The notes: generated by a model not told the origin, from the letters alone. DNA of 64,000 bases from Holophagales bacterium (GCA_016714815.1 JADKBZ010000001.1:62001-126000), one strand, 5' to 3'. Shown: positions 33,909 to 42,566, numbered from the stretch's first letter. A program made the numbers and translations.

Positions 33909-36665
33909 CTAGAACTCGACCCGGAAACCGATCTGGTAGTTGCGCGGACGCTGGTAGGTGGTGGCGGTCCGCAGGCTGGCCGGAGGGGCGGCCGGCGGGG
34001 CGTTCGTCACCGCGTTGAAGCCGGTGGGCTGCTCGGAGTTGAGGATGTTGAAGACCGAGCCGATGATGCTCAGGCCGAGGGTGCTCTTGCCGATCGCGAT
34101 GTTGAACGTCTTCTCGAGCTGAACGTCGAAGACGTGGAGGACGGGCGTGCGGCTCTCCCCGCGCGGCTCGGCGAAGACCGTGCCCCAGCCGCCCGGATCG
34201 GTGTAGGTGACCGTGTAGGGGGCGCCGCTCCGGTAGGAGTAGTTGACGCCGAGATCCGTCTCGACCCAGGGGATCCGGTAGCTGCCGAAGATCTTGAACC
34301 GGTTGCGCGCGTCGTCGCCGAGGTAGCCGTAGCGGTTCACGAAGTTCTCGGGGAAGTGGTCGAAGTCGCCGCCGGCGAACTGGCCGCTCGAAGAGTCGAT
34401 GGAGCCCCGGCTCTTCGAATAGGTGTAGTTCGCGTTGACGAGGCCGCGGCTGTAGCGGTACTCGAACTGGAGGATGTAGGCGTAGTAGTCGTTCGTGAGG
34501 ACGTCCTTGAAGCCGAGGTCCCGGCCAGGCTGGTTCGAGAGCCAGTAGTCCTCGCACTCGGCCTGGGTGATGCAGGTGTCTTCGAAGATGTCGTGGGACT
34601 TCTTGTAGACGTAGGTCGCGCTGAAGGATCCGTTCCGGATGACCTCACGCTCGAAGCCGAGGTTGACCTGCTCGGAGTAGGTCGGCTTGATCTCGCCGTC
34701 CGTCTGGGTCGGTGCGCCCACGACTCCGCCCGTCTGACGGGTGAAGAGCCACTTCTGCTGGGCCGTGTTCCAGGTGTAGGTGCGGGAGATCGCCGACGCG
34801 CTTCCCTCGTAGAAGAGGCGGGCCAGGGTCAGCCCCGCGTCCTCGTAGAAGGTGCCGTAGGAGGCGCGGACGATGTTCTTGCCGTTCCCGAAGAGGTCCC
34901 ACGCGCCCGCGAGGCGCGGCTGGAACTTGTTGTAGTCGAGGACCTTGTTTCCCAGGTTGTTGAAGTACTCGTTCTGGTCGTACCGCAGCCCGATGTTGAA
35001 CGTGAGCCGGGCGGTGGGGCGCCAGCGGTCCTGGATGTAGCCCGCGAGGCCGTTGCCGGTCCTCTCGAGCTCACCCAGGCGCTCGACGACGGACTGGGTC
35101 GTGGGGCGGCGATTGCCGGCCGTGTCGAAGCCGTTGAAGTTGATGGTGGCGCCGCAGGTGAGACCCGTCGGGCAGAAGGTCGGATCCGAAGGCGTACCGG
35201 TCGTGAAGTTCACGCCCACGGCGCTCGTCTTTTCGTAGTCGAGGCCGGCCTTGAACTCGTGCGTTCCGATGCCGCCGGAGAGGTAGTAGGTCGAGCTGGC
35301 GCCGACCTGGTCCCGGATCCGGACGCTCGTCTGGTAGTTGCTCGCGTTGTCGTAGCGGACGTTGGAGCCGCCGGTGTTGATCCACTGGGTCGTCGCGATG
35401 TCGCCCGACGTCGGCCCCGAGTTGACCTCGGTGCGGCTTCTCCCGCCCTGCATTTCACCGAACCAGGTCGGCGTGAAGACGCCGCTCAGCTTGAGGGTGT
35501 AGATCTGCCCCGGCTGCTCCTGCGTCCGGCTCGTCTCGGGCCGGTAGAGGACGGAGTTGTCGGCGCCGGCGATGTCCGCCCGCGAGTCGATGAAGTTGAA
35601 GAAACCGTTGAGCCGGTCCGAGAGCCGGAACGTCAGCTTCGCGCCAGAGTCCCAGCCCTGGAAGGTCCGCTGGGTCGGGCTCGGGTTCTGGGCGAGGATC
35701 GCGGTGCTCGTCGTGAACGGCGTCGCGGAGCTGTCGCTCCGGTAGGTGTTCACGAAGAACCAGAGGCCGTCCTTGAGGATCGGTCCGCCCAGGGTCACGC
35801 CCCAGGGCTGGCTCTTGGAGACCGCGATGTCCGGGTCGAAGTAGTCGCCGGTCTCGGAGAACTTGTTCGACGTGTAGCGGAAGTCGAAGGAGCCGTGGAA
35901 CTCGTTGCCCCCCGACTTCGTCACGACGTTCAGGACGCCGCCGGTGGCCCGCCCGAACTCGGCCTGGAAGGACGAGGTCTGGACGCTGACTTCCTGGATC
36001 GCGTCGAAGTTCAGGTTCGTGCCGAAGGTGTGGGTGATCGGGTCGGTGTTGTTGATGCCGTCGATCAGGAAGGAGTTCTGCTGGGAGTTGCCCCCCATGA
36101 TGCTCGAGTTGCCCGTGCCGACGACGCCCGGCGCCTGCTGGGCGACGGTGAGGTAGTTGCGCCCGCCGGAGCCGATCGTCAGCTTCCGGAGGTACTTGTC
36201 GTCGAAGTTCTGGGCGGTGTTCGTCTGGGTCGTGTCGACGACGGGCGTCTCGCCCGTGACGACGACCTCGGTGGCGACCGTCGCGAGCTGCATCGTCGCG
36301 TTGACCTGCGTGTCCCTGTCGAGCGACACGCTCTGGTTCGTCCGCTCCACCTTCTGGAAGCCGCTGACGGCGAAGGTGACGAAGTAGCCGGCACCGGGAG
36401 GCATGTTCGTGAAGAGGAACGCGCCCTTGGCGTTCGTCATCGCGGTGCGGGATCCCTGGAGGACGGTACCGGTGACGGTCACGGAGACGCCGGGGAGAGG
36501 CTGGCCGGTCGTGTCCTTGACGACGCCCGAGATCGTCCCGGTGAGGGCGGCCATCGCCGTCGAGGCGGACAGGAGCAGCGCCACCGCGCCGAGGATCGCC
36601 ACGCACTTCTGCGCCGCGGTGAAGGCCCTGGCGAGCCGGAGCCCTTGGATGTGGATCGAAGTCAT
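33909..36665 (-). CDS. TonB-dependent receptor with N-terminal carboxypeptidase-regulatory-like domain
   Basis: 918 residues. The start follows AGGAGGAA. A signal peptide (CVAILGAVALLLSASTAMA) precedes a CarboxypepD_reg-like beta-sandwich (ALTGTISGVVKDTTGQPLPG; residues ~38-120). The plug domain then follows (VVVTGETPVVDTTQTNTAQN, SSIMGGNSQQNSFLIDGINN, QAEFGRATGGVLNVVTKSGG). The rest is a 22-strand barrel-type sequence ending with an aromatic-rich strand YQIGFRVEF, the outer-membrane insertion signal. This Oar-like layout is strongly amplified in Acidobacteriota. Substrate unknown; such receptors import oligosaccharides or other large ligands using TonB. No TonB/ExbB or SusD-like gene is adjacent. 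Confidence 0.93.
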   Translation of the reverse strand: MTSIHIQGLRLARAFTAAQKCVAILGAVALLLSASTAMAALTGTISGVVKDTTGQPLPGVSVTVTGTVLQGSRTAMTNAKGAFLFTNMPPGAGYFVTFAVSGFQKVERTNQSVSLDRDTQVNATMQLATVATEVVVTGETPVVDTTQTNTAQNFDDKYLRKLTIGSGGRNYLTVAQQAPGVVGTGNSSIMGGNSQQNSFLIDGINNTDPITHTFGTNLNFDAIQEVSVQTSSFQAEFGRATGGVLNVVTKSGGNEFHGSFDFRYTSNKFSETGDYFDPDIAVSKSQPWGVTLGGPILKDGLWFFVNTYRSDSSATPFTTSTAILAQNPSPTQRTFQGWDSGAKLTFRLSDRLNGFFNFIDSRADIAGADNSVLYRPETSRTQEQPGQIYTLKLSGVFTPTWFGEMQGGRSRTEVNSGPTSGDIATTQWINTGGSNVRYDNASNYQTSVRIRDQVGASSTYYLSGGIGTHEFKAGLDYEKTSAVGVNFTTGTPSDPTFCPTGLTCGATINFNGFDTAGNRRPTTQSVVERLGELERTGNGLAGYIQDRWRPTARLTFNIGLRYDQNEYFNNLGNKVLDYNKFQPRLAGAWDLFGNGKNIVRASYGTFYEDAGLTLARLFYEGSASAISRTYTWNTAQQKWLFTRQTGGVVGAPTQTDGEIKPTYSEQVNLGFEREVIRNGSFSATYVYKKSHDIFEDTCITQAECEDYWLSNQPGRDLGFKDVLTNDYYAYILQFEYRYSRGLVNANYTYSKSRGSIDSSSGQFAGGDFDHFPENFVNRYGYLGDDARNRFKIFGSYRIPWVETDLGVNYSYRSGAPYTVTYTDPGGWGTVFAEPRGESRTPVLHVFDVQLEKTFNIAIGKSTLGLSIIGSVFNILNSEQPTGFNAVTNAPPAAPPASLRTATTYQRPRNYQIGFRVEF

Positions 36666-37330
36666 GGACTCAGTTCCTCCTATTTCGTTTCGTGGACGCC
36701 ATCACGCGGCCACGGGATTCCGGCGAAGCCGTCCTGGCGAAATGCTCGACGGGCAACGGCCGGGAAAATGATGGGGACGGCAAGGACCGATGTCGGTCCC
36801 GGCGTGTTCACACGGGTGGGATTCACCGGCTGGATTCGTTCTGCAGGACCGGCCGCGACGAGCCGATCGCTCCGGGATTCCGGATGGCGATCCGGACCTC
36901 TGGATCGGCCTCGGGAAAGCAGCCGGTAGAAGCCGGGCAAGAAACGCCCGCCCGCGCTGCATTTGCCGGAAGAAGCCCCCAGGGTGCACAGTTTCTTGGC
37001 TCCTTTTGGGGACTCCCAGGAGCCCCCCACTCTCGATCGGGCCTGTCGCGCCCGCGATCGTTCGTCGCGATGAGAAAGCCGTGCCAGGCCTGCCTGGAAT
37101 CGGGGATCCTTTCGGACCGGAGTCGGAATAGCCCGCCGCGGGACCGGGTCTCCCACCGGAAGGACCCCCGCTCGTCGACGATCACCGCGGACAGCCCCCC
37201 CCCGGGACCCCGGGGTCCTCTACGATCCCGGTTCGAATGCACTGGGCCGAAGTCCTTCGCGCGGGGGCGGTTCCTTCGCGCCACGCCTTCTTCGAGAGAC
37301 CGGTGTCGTGATCGCACAGGAGGGCTCCCC
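36666..37330. other. Intergenic region between two divergent units, no gene seen
   Basis: About 660 bp, likely containing the promoters of the TonB receptor and of the collagen-like cluster. A 14-bp perfect palindrome GGACCCCGGGGTCC lies at 37205-37218. No convincing coding frame is present. Confidence 0.5.
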
Positions 37331-38038
37331 GTGGAGCTGACACTGGTCACGGCGTTCTTCAGGCTCCCCGAGGATCGAGGCCGGGACTACCTGGCCCTTT
37401 TCGACGAACTGGCCGGCGTCGGCCTCCCGATCGTCGTCTACTTCGACGCGGCGCTGGCGGAAGGGCTGGAGCGGGTCTCGCGCCATCGCAACGTCACGGT
37501 CGTCCCGAGCCGTATCGAGGACTCCTGGACCGGCCGGACCCTCGCCCAGTGGCCCGAGCTGGCCCTGCCTCGAAGGAGAAACCCGGGGAAGGACTCGCGG
37601 GCCTTCCTGACCCTGACGAACGCCAAGCTCGACTATCTGGTGGCCGCCCGGTATTCCGTCTCGTCCTCTCACTACGCCTGGGTCGACTTCGGTGTTCTGC
37701 ACGTCGTTCCCCAGCCCGGGCGGGCCGGCTTCCTCGACGCGCTCCGCAACGTTCCGCTCCCCGAGCGGGGCCTGCTCGCTCCGGGCTGCCGGGACCGGGC
37801 GACGGACCTCGAAGCCCTCTGGGACGGAATCTACTGGCGCTTCTGCGGCGGTTTCCTGGCGGGAGACCGGGCCTCGCTGACGAGCCTCTACGCACGTTAC
37901 CGGCAGACGTTCGCCGAGGAGGTCGGACGTCGAAAGGCCCTGACGTGGGAGGTCAACATCTGGGCTCTGCTCGAGGCCCGGGGGCTCCCCTTTCAGTGGT
38001 ATCCGGCGGATCACGACGCGTCCCTCGTGCCACGATGA
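37331..38038 (+). CDS. HtrL/YibB-like protein (putative glycosyltransferase)
   Basis: 235 residues from GTG 37331, with AGGAGGG 7 bases upstream. The opening VELTLVTAFFRLPEDRGRDY followed by LPIVVYFDAALAE resembles the HtrL/YibB family, which shares a nucleotide-sugar-binding fold with glycosyltransferases. HYAWVDFG near residue 120 corresponds to a DxG-type motif, and the later YWRFCGGFLAG ... WEVNIWALLEARGLPF fits the family C-terminus. Assignment is from pattern only. It heads a four-gene cluster with a collagen-like protein and a large GT2 enzyme, so a role in surface glycan or glycoprotein assembly is plausible. Confidence 0.6.
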   Translation: MELTLVTAFFRLPEDRGRDYLALFDELAGVGLPIVVYFDAALAEGLERVSRHRNVTVVPSRIEDSWTGRTLAQWPELALPRRRNPGKDSRAFLTLTNAKLDYLVAARYSVSSSHYAWVDFGVLHVVPQPGRAGFLDALRNVPLPERGLLAPGCRDRATDLEALWDGIYWRFCGGFLAGDRASLTSLYARYRQTFAEEVGRRKALTWEVNIWALLEARGLPFQWYPADHDASLVPR

Positions 38039-38135
38039 GGCGCGGCTGGCGGCCCTCGCCGGCCACTACGGACGTCCGTGCTTCGTCGTCAGTCGTATGA
38101 TCGGGTTTGGCATTCCCGGGATTTTCGGAGGAACC

Positions 38136-38786
38136 ATGAACCGTCCCGTGACTCGAAGGGCTTTCCTCGGGCAGACGGTCCTGATGACGGCCGCCGTCGG
38201 CGGCCTGTTCGACGCGTTCGAGATCTTCGCCCAGGGCGCTCCCATGCTGTTGACCTACCAGGGACGGCTGACCGACCCTTCGGGAAATCCGATCACGTCG
38301 GGTGTGCCGATGTCGTTCCGGATCCTCGACGGAACCGGCACGCCGGTCTGGACCGAGGCGTACGGCAGCGTCCCCGTCAACAAGGGGATCTTCTCCGTGA
38401 CGCTCGGGTCCGGCACCCCCCTCTCGCCGTCCCACTTCTCGGACGAGGTCCGCTGGCTCGAGGTGACGATCAACGGGGAGACACTCTCTCCGAACGTCCG
38501 GATCACGAGCTCGGCCTACGTGATCCAGGCGACGGCCGGCCCGACGGGTCCCACCGGACAGGTGGGTCCCACCGGAGGAACGGGACCAACTGGAGGCACA
38601 GGACCCACCGGCGGGACGGGACCGACCGGATATACGGGGCCCACCGGCGGGATGGGTCCCACCGGATACACGGGACCCACCGGCGGGACGGGTCCGACCG
38701 GAGACGCGGGTTACGTGGGTCCGACGGGTCCGACCGGTCCGACGGGTGTCTCGATCTTTCCGACGGGACCGACCGGCGCCCCGTGA
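38136..38786 (+). CDS. Tat-exported bacterial collagen-like protein
   Basis: 216 residues from ATG 38136, ribosome-binding site GGAGGAA. The N-terminus MNRPVTRRAFLGQTVLMTAA is a Tat signal (TRRAFLG). A globular beta-domain follows at about 40-130 (LLTYQGRLTDPSGNPITSGV ... FSVTLGSG ... VRWLEVTINGETLSP), a type that often precedes collagen or tail-fibre stalks. Residues ~135-206 are 24 uninterrupted Gly-X-Y triplets, mostly GPT, GGT and GYT, with Thr in position Y in 19 of 24. Thr at Y is the pattern of O-glycosylated collagen-like filaments such as BclA of Bacillus. The stalk should trimerise outside the cell. Its stop overlaps the next gene's GTG by GTGA. Confidence 0.85.
   Translation: MNRPVTRRAFLGQTVLMTAAVGGLFDAFEIFAQGAPMLLTYQGRLTDPSGNPITSGVPMSFRILDGTGTPVWTEAYGSVPVNKGIFSVTLGSGTPLSPSHFSDEVRWLEVTINGETLSPNVRITSSAYVIQATAGPTGPTGQVGPTGGTGPTGGTGPTGGTGPTGYTGPTGGMGPTGYTGPTGGTGPTGDAGYVGPTGPTGPTGVSIFPTGPTGAP
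38538..38753 (+). repeat. Collagen triplet-coding repeat (24 Gly-X-Y)
   Basis: A 216-bp run of 9-bp units of the type GGNCCNACN/GGNGGNACG within the collagen-like gene. The unit and 18-36 bp higher-order repeats vary at synonymous sites, as expected for slippage-prone protein repeats. It can be mistaken for a CRISPR or tandem array. Confidence 0.9.
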
Positions 38787-39418
38787 GCGACCTCCACCGA
38801 ACCAACGGAGCCCGGAAGGCGAGCCGCCAGTCCTCGAGGTTCTGGAAGGGGCTCCTCGTTGGAACGGCGCTCCTCGCTCAGGCTGCGGGTCCGGCCGCGG
38901 CCCAGTCGAGCACGAGCTACCGGCTTTCCGTCGCGCCCGTCCAGGGCGCCGCGACGTCGTCGAGCCCCGGCCGCGTCGTCGCCGCCTGCCTCGGCCTCGG
39001 GCTCCAGGGAAAGGGAACGAGCGCGAGCTGGGTGGTCGAAAGCGGTTGCGCCTGGGGCGGAGGGCTCTACAACGGCCTCCCTCACGGCAACGCGATCAGC
39101 GGCGGCGGGACCCAGAGCACCCAGGTGAATCAACCCTTCCCGCTCGCGTTCCAGGTGACCGTGACCGACCCGTTCGGCGACCCGGTGGCGGGAGCCACCG
39201 TCGTCTTCACCGCGCCAGCCTCCGGCGCGAGCTGCGCGTTCGGAGGGGGCGGCTCGGCCACCACGAACGCCGCCGGGGTGGCGTCCGTCGCCGCCACGGC
39301 GAACGCCTCGACCGGCGCCTACGCGGTGACCGCCTCCGTTTCCGGCCTGCCGCTCGTGACGTTCTCGCTCACCAACGACCCGTTGCCGGTCGAGCTCCAG
39401 AGCTTCTCCGTAGACTGA
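38783..39418 (+). CDS. Secreted Ig-like (Big-domain) protein with C-terminal LPVEL motif
   Basis: 211 residues; GTG 38783 overlaps the upstream stop (GTGA). The signal segment FWKGLLVGTALLAQAAGPAAAQ is followed by a short domain (STSYRLSVAPVQGAATSSSP) and an invasin-type Ig domain (NQPFPLAFQVTVTDPFGDPV, GATVVFTAP, ATTNAAGVASVAATANASTG, AYAVTASVSG). The last residues are PLPVELQSFSVD, a motif also at the end of the protein encoded at 51816. Cysteines at CLGLGLQ, SGCAWGG and SCAFGGG could form disulfides. Co-translation with the collagen-like protein suggests it is part of the same surface structure, perhaps its anchor or cap (inference). Confidence 0.8.
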   Translation: MSDLHRTNGARKASRQSSRFWKGLLVGTALLAQAAGPAAAQSSTSYRLSVAPVQGAATSSSPGRVVAACLGLGLQGKGTSASWVVESGCAWGGGLYNGLPHGNAISGGGTQSTQVNQPFPLAFQVTVTDPFGDPVAGATVVFTAPASGASCAFGGGGSATTNAAGVASVAATANASTGAYAVTASVSGLPLVTFSLTNDPLPVELQSFSVD

Positions 39419-39432
39419 AGGACGTTCACCCC

Positions 39433-41514
39433 GTGGACGGACGAGCCCGGCCGCAACCTGGCGGGACGAGGGCGGGCCCCCGGCTCTGCCTCAACATGAT
39501 CGTCAGGGACGAGGAGGCCATTCTCGAGCGGTGCCTGGAGTCCCTCGCCCCGGAGATCGGCCACTGGGTCGTCTGCGACACCGGCTCGTCGGACGGGACG
39601 CGGGATCTCGTCCGGAGCTTCTTCGCGCGGGCCGGGATCCCCGGCTCCCTCCACGAGATCCCTTTCGTCGACTTCGGGACCACCCGGAACCGCGCCCTCG
39701 AGCTCTGCCGGCAGGAGCCGGCCGAGTTCGACTACATCCTTCTCTGCGACGCCGACATGGAGCTCCAGGTCGAGGACCCCGGGTACCGGGAGCGCCTCCG
39801 CGCGGCGGCCTATCTCGTCCCGCAGCGCAACGACCTCACCTACGTGAACGTCCGTCTTCTCCGGCGGGACGTTTCCGCGAGCTACGTCGGGGCCACGCAC
39901 GAGTACCTCTCGACCCCGGAGCCGCCGGAGAGGCTCGAGGGGCTCTCTTTCTTCGATCACGCCTGCGGCTCGAGCCGCAGCGAGAAGACGGAGCGCGACC
40001 TTCGGCTCCTCGCGGCCAGCCTCGAAGAGAGTCCGGACGACCCGCGGTCGCTCTTCTACCTCGCCCAGACCTTCTTCGACGCGGGGCGCCACGCCGAGGC
40101 CGTCCACGCCTTCGAGCGGCGAATCGCGGCGGGCGGGTGGGAAGAGGAGGTCTGGTACGCACGCTACCGCCTCGCGCTCTGCCGGAAGGCTCTCGGCGAC
40201 GTCCCGGGGTTCGTGGCCGGCTGCCTCGATGCGTATTCCAGCAGGCCGTGGCGCGCGGAGCCGCTCGCGCAGCTGGCGCGCCACTACCGCGAGACAGGCC
40301 AGTCCGACGCCTGCCTCGCGATCTGCGAGATCGGGTCGACGATCCCCTGGCCGTCGTCCGACCGCCTCTTCGTCGAGGACCGCGCCCACACGACCGCCTT
40401 CGCGGAAGAGACCTCCATCTCGGGCTACTACAGCGCCCTCCCCGGGCGTCGCGCGAAGGGCCGGCAGGTCTGCTTCGCGCTGGCCGTCGACAGGAGAGCC
40501 CCGGAAGGGATCCGGCGGACCGCACGCGGGAACTCCCTCTTCTACGCACCCGACGCCCAGACTCTGCTGGGGGGGTGCTCGCGGAAGGAGATCGAGATCG
40601 GGGTCGAGCCCCCGTTCCACGCGATGAATCCCTCCGTCGCCGTCGTGGACGGGCTCCGGCGCGCCGTCGTGCGCACCGTCAACTACACCATCGTGAACGG
40701 CCGCTACGTCGTCGCCGACCCGGACGGCGTCATCCGGACGCGGAACAGGCTCGTCACCCTGGACGCCGCCTGGGATGTTGTGGACGACCGCGAGATGATC
40801 GACCTCACCGGAGGCCCGAGGCATCCCTTCCCGGTTTCCGGCTTCGAGGACTGCCGGCTCTTCGCCTGGCGCGGCGGCCTCTGGTGCAGCGCGACGGCGC
40901 GCGACCTGAACGCCGAGGGGCAGGGCGAGCTGGTCCTCCTCGGGCTCGACGGGGAGGGCCGGTTCGCCAGCGCCCACGTCCAGCGGGCCGTCCGCCCGGA
41001 CTGGCACCAGAAGAACTGGGTTCCGATCGTCCGGGGCGAGGAGCTCTTCTTCCTCTACACGACCGACCCGACGGTCGTCCTGAAGGTCGATCCCGCGACC
41101 TGCGAGGCCCGCTTCCTGGGGGTGACGCGCCCCGCGATCTCGCTCGCCGCGGCCCGGGGCGGCTCGCAGGCCCTCCGGGTCGCGGACGGCTGGCTGTACC
41201 TCGTCCACGAGGCCGTCGACGGCCCGAACGGGAGGCGGTCCTACCTCCACCGGTTCGTCCTTCTCGACGACGATCTCAGGGTCGTTCGGGCGACGGACCC
41301 GTTCCACTTCTTCGGGCCGGGAATCGAGTTTGCGGCCGGGCTCGCGCGCGACCCCTCGGACGGACGGCTCGTCGTATCGGTCGGGATCGGCGACGAGAGG
41401 GCCTGCCTCGCGTTTCTGACGGAATCAGGGGTTCGCGCGGCGCTCACGCTGGATGCCGTGGGAGACACCCGCGCTCCTTCCCGTCCCTCCCCAGCCGAAC
41501 GGGGCCCCTGCTAG
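39433..41514 (+). CDS. GT2 glycosyltransferase fused to TPRs and a propeller-like domain
   Basis: 693 residues from GTG 39433. Residues ~17-200 form a GT2-type domain: LCLNMIVRDEEAILERCLES, VVCDTGSSDGTRD and the metal-binding YILLCDADMEL. This is the SunS-like/TPR-associated GT2 pattern (NMIVKNE...). TPR-like helices follow (LFYLAQTFFDAGRHAEAVHA; ARYRLALCRKALGD). The C-terminal ~350 residues are beta-rich with FEDCRLFAWRGGLWCSATAR, WHQKNWVPI, FLYTTDPTVVLKVDP and LYLVHEAVDG, resembling five-bladed propellers of the GH130/GH43-like kind. One polypeptide thus joins sugar transfer with a glycan-binding or phosphorylase-like module. It is the fourth gene of the collagen-like cluster. Confidence 0.78.
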   Translation: MDGRARPQPGGTRAGPRLCLNMIVRDEEAILERCLESLAPEIGHWVVCDTGSSDGTRDLVRSFFARAGIPGSLHEIPFVDFGTTRNRALELCRQEPAEFDYILLCDADMELQVEDPGYRERLRAAAYLVPQRNDLTYVNVRLLRRDVSASYVGATHEYLSTPEPPERLEGLSFFDHACGSSRSEKTERDLRLLAASLEESPDDPRSLFYLAQTFFDAGRHAEAVHAFERRIAAGGWEEEVWYARYRLALCRKALGDVPGFVAGCLDAYSSRPWRAEPLAQLARHYRETGQSDACLAICEIGSTIPWPSSDRLFVEDRAHTTAFAEETSISGYYSALPGRRAKGRQVCFALAVDRRAPEGIRRTARGNSLFYAPDAQTLLGGCSRKEIEIGVEPPFHAMNPSVAVVDGLRRAVVRTVNYTIVNGRYVVADPDGVIRTRNRLVTLDAAWDVVDDREMIDLTGGPRHPFPVSGFEDCRLFAWRGGLWCSATARDLNAEGQGELVLLGLDGEGRFASAHVQRAVRPDWHQKNWVPIVRGEELFFLYTTDPTVVLKVDPATCEARFLGVTRPAISLAAARGGSQALRVADGWLYLVHEAVDGPNGRRSYLHRFVLLDDDLRVVRATDPFHFFGPGIEFAAGLARDPSDGRLVVSVGIGDERACLAFLTESGVRAALTLDAVGDTRAPSRPSPAERGPC

Positions 41515-41624
41515 GGCTTCTTCTTCGGCTGCTTGTCCTGCTTGGCCTTCGCCTGCTGGTCGTGCTTGGCGGAGCTCTGCTTCTGGCCCTTTTCCTTGTC
41601 CTTCTTGCCGCCCTTGTCTCCCAT
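41511..41624 (-). CDS. Small lysine-rich protein (37 residues)
   Basis: ATG 41624 is preceded by CAGGAGGG at 6 bases, and the short frame ends at TAG 41511-41513, overlapping the last codons of the glycosyltransferase gene on the other strand by 4 bp. The product begins MGDKGGKKDKEKGQKQ and ends KQDKQPKKKP: Lys-, Gln- and Asp-rich with no hydrophobic residues. Very similar short 'MGDKGxKKDKxKxQKQ' proteins are annotated in many bacteria as hypothetical (recalled). It could bind nucleic acid. Because of its size it is easily missed. Confidence 0.7.
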   Translation of the reverse strand: MGDKGGKKDKEKGQKQSSAKHDQQAKAKQDKQPKKKP

Positions 41625-41756
41625 CGGATCCCTCCTGCAGGCACCGTCCCGCGTCGTTCCCCGACGCCGGCGCCGCCCGATGTTGGACCTGATCCGGGCA
41701 GAACACCGAGGAAATCTGCTCAGCCCGTGCCGGGTCGAGGGGGCGCGGGGTCAGGC

Positions 41757-42065
41757 GCCCGGCTCGGCCACGAGGGTTGCGGAGCCGTCCAGGCCGCCCT
41801 GCAGGCGAAATTCCACGGGGCTCGCGACCGGAGCCGGATCGAGGAGCTCCTGCAGAACATCCTGCCCGCGCTGGACGAGGTCGACCCCAAGGCCCCGCCG
41901 GACGGGCAGCTGGCCGCGGCCGTCGAGGCGGACGTGCGGTGGACCCTTCGCCGGATCCGCGCGACGCCCGAGACCCAGGCGCGCGAGGCCGAGGGGATCA
42001 TGAAGCTCGTCGGGGCCGTCCTTTCCCTGTCCACCGGCGTCGTCCGGTTCCTGGACGACTCTCCG
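41757..42065 (+). pseudogene. Beta-carbonic anhydrase, C-terminal remnant
   Basis: From about 41757 the frame encodes LGHEGCGAVQAAL, with the zinc-ligand His and Cys of the family's HxxC motif. RSRIEELLQNILPALDEVDP, then QLAAAVEADVRWTLRRIRAT and MKLVGAVLSLSTGVVRFLDD follow, the C-terminal half of a beta-carbonic anhydrase. The N-terminal half with the CxDSR motif is absent, so the enzyme cannot work. There is no stop after FLDD; the frame continues straight into the Cys-rich protein whose own GTG is at 42114. Confidence 0.72.
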
Positions 42066-42113
42066 GCGCAGGGCCGGCCAGGGCCGAACGCCCCGTGGGC
42101 TAGACTCGGGGCG

Positions 42114-42566
42114 GTGGCCACCGCCCTCTCCCCTCTTCGGCGTCTCCGGCGCTTCCTCGGCCCCACGCTGGTCGTCGCGATCACCGTCCTCGGGTCGTTC
42201 CAGGCCCGCACGATCGTCTGGTGCCAGACGGAGGCGGGGCACGCGGAGATCGAGGAGCTGGAGGCCGGGTGCTGTGGCATTCCGGGCCCCGCGGCGGGCT
42301 GCACGCCGGACCTCGCCTCGACGGAGTCCCGCGGAGCGGGAGAGCGGAACGGCCTCGAGGGCGGGGCGTGCCGGGACGTCCTCGTCGAGGCCCCGACCGG
42401 CCTCCCGCTCGGAGGGAAGCTCCTGGCGCTCCCCACCGCGACGCTTCGGCCCTTCGCCCTCTGCGCGAGGGCCCCGCGACGGACCTGTCCCGCCTCGTCC
42501 CGGGAGGCCGACGGCGCCCGGGCAGCGGCGCACGAGCTGACGCTCGCCACGATCCTCCGCGTCTGA
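42114..42566 (+). CDS. Cys-rich secreted protein heading the metal-efflux operon
   Basis: 150 residues from GTG 42114. An N-terminal helix FLGPTLVVAITVLGSFQA may be a signal or anchor. The mature part has an unusual number of Cys and His residues: VWCQTEAGHAEIEELEAGCC, GCTPD, GGACRDVLVEA, LCARAPRRTC. It lies 75 bp upstream of the CzcC-like gene. Small periplasmic Cys/His proteins at the head of RND efflux operons often bind or sense metal, which makes that role plausible here, but the family was not recognised. Confidence 0.6.
   Translation: MATALSPLRRLRRFLGPTLVVAITVLGSFQARTIVWCQTEAGHAEIEELEAGCCGIPGPAAGCTPDLASTESRGAGERNGLEGGACRDVLVEAPTGLPLGGKLLALPTATLRPFALCARAPRRTCPASSREADGARAAAHELTLATILRV

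Noticed and set aside
37205..37218. Perfect 14-bp palindrome GGACCCCGGGGTCC
   Set aside because: GC-only palindromes of this size arise easily in high-GC intergenic DNA and no regulator gene is adjacent.
38538..38753. Short regular DNA repeats resembling a CRISPR or tandem array
   Set aside because: The 9-bp periodicity is in frame with Gly-X-Y codons of a gene with a Tat signal; there are no spacers and no cas genes.
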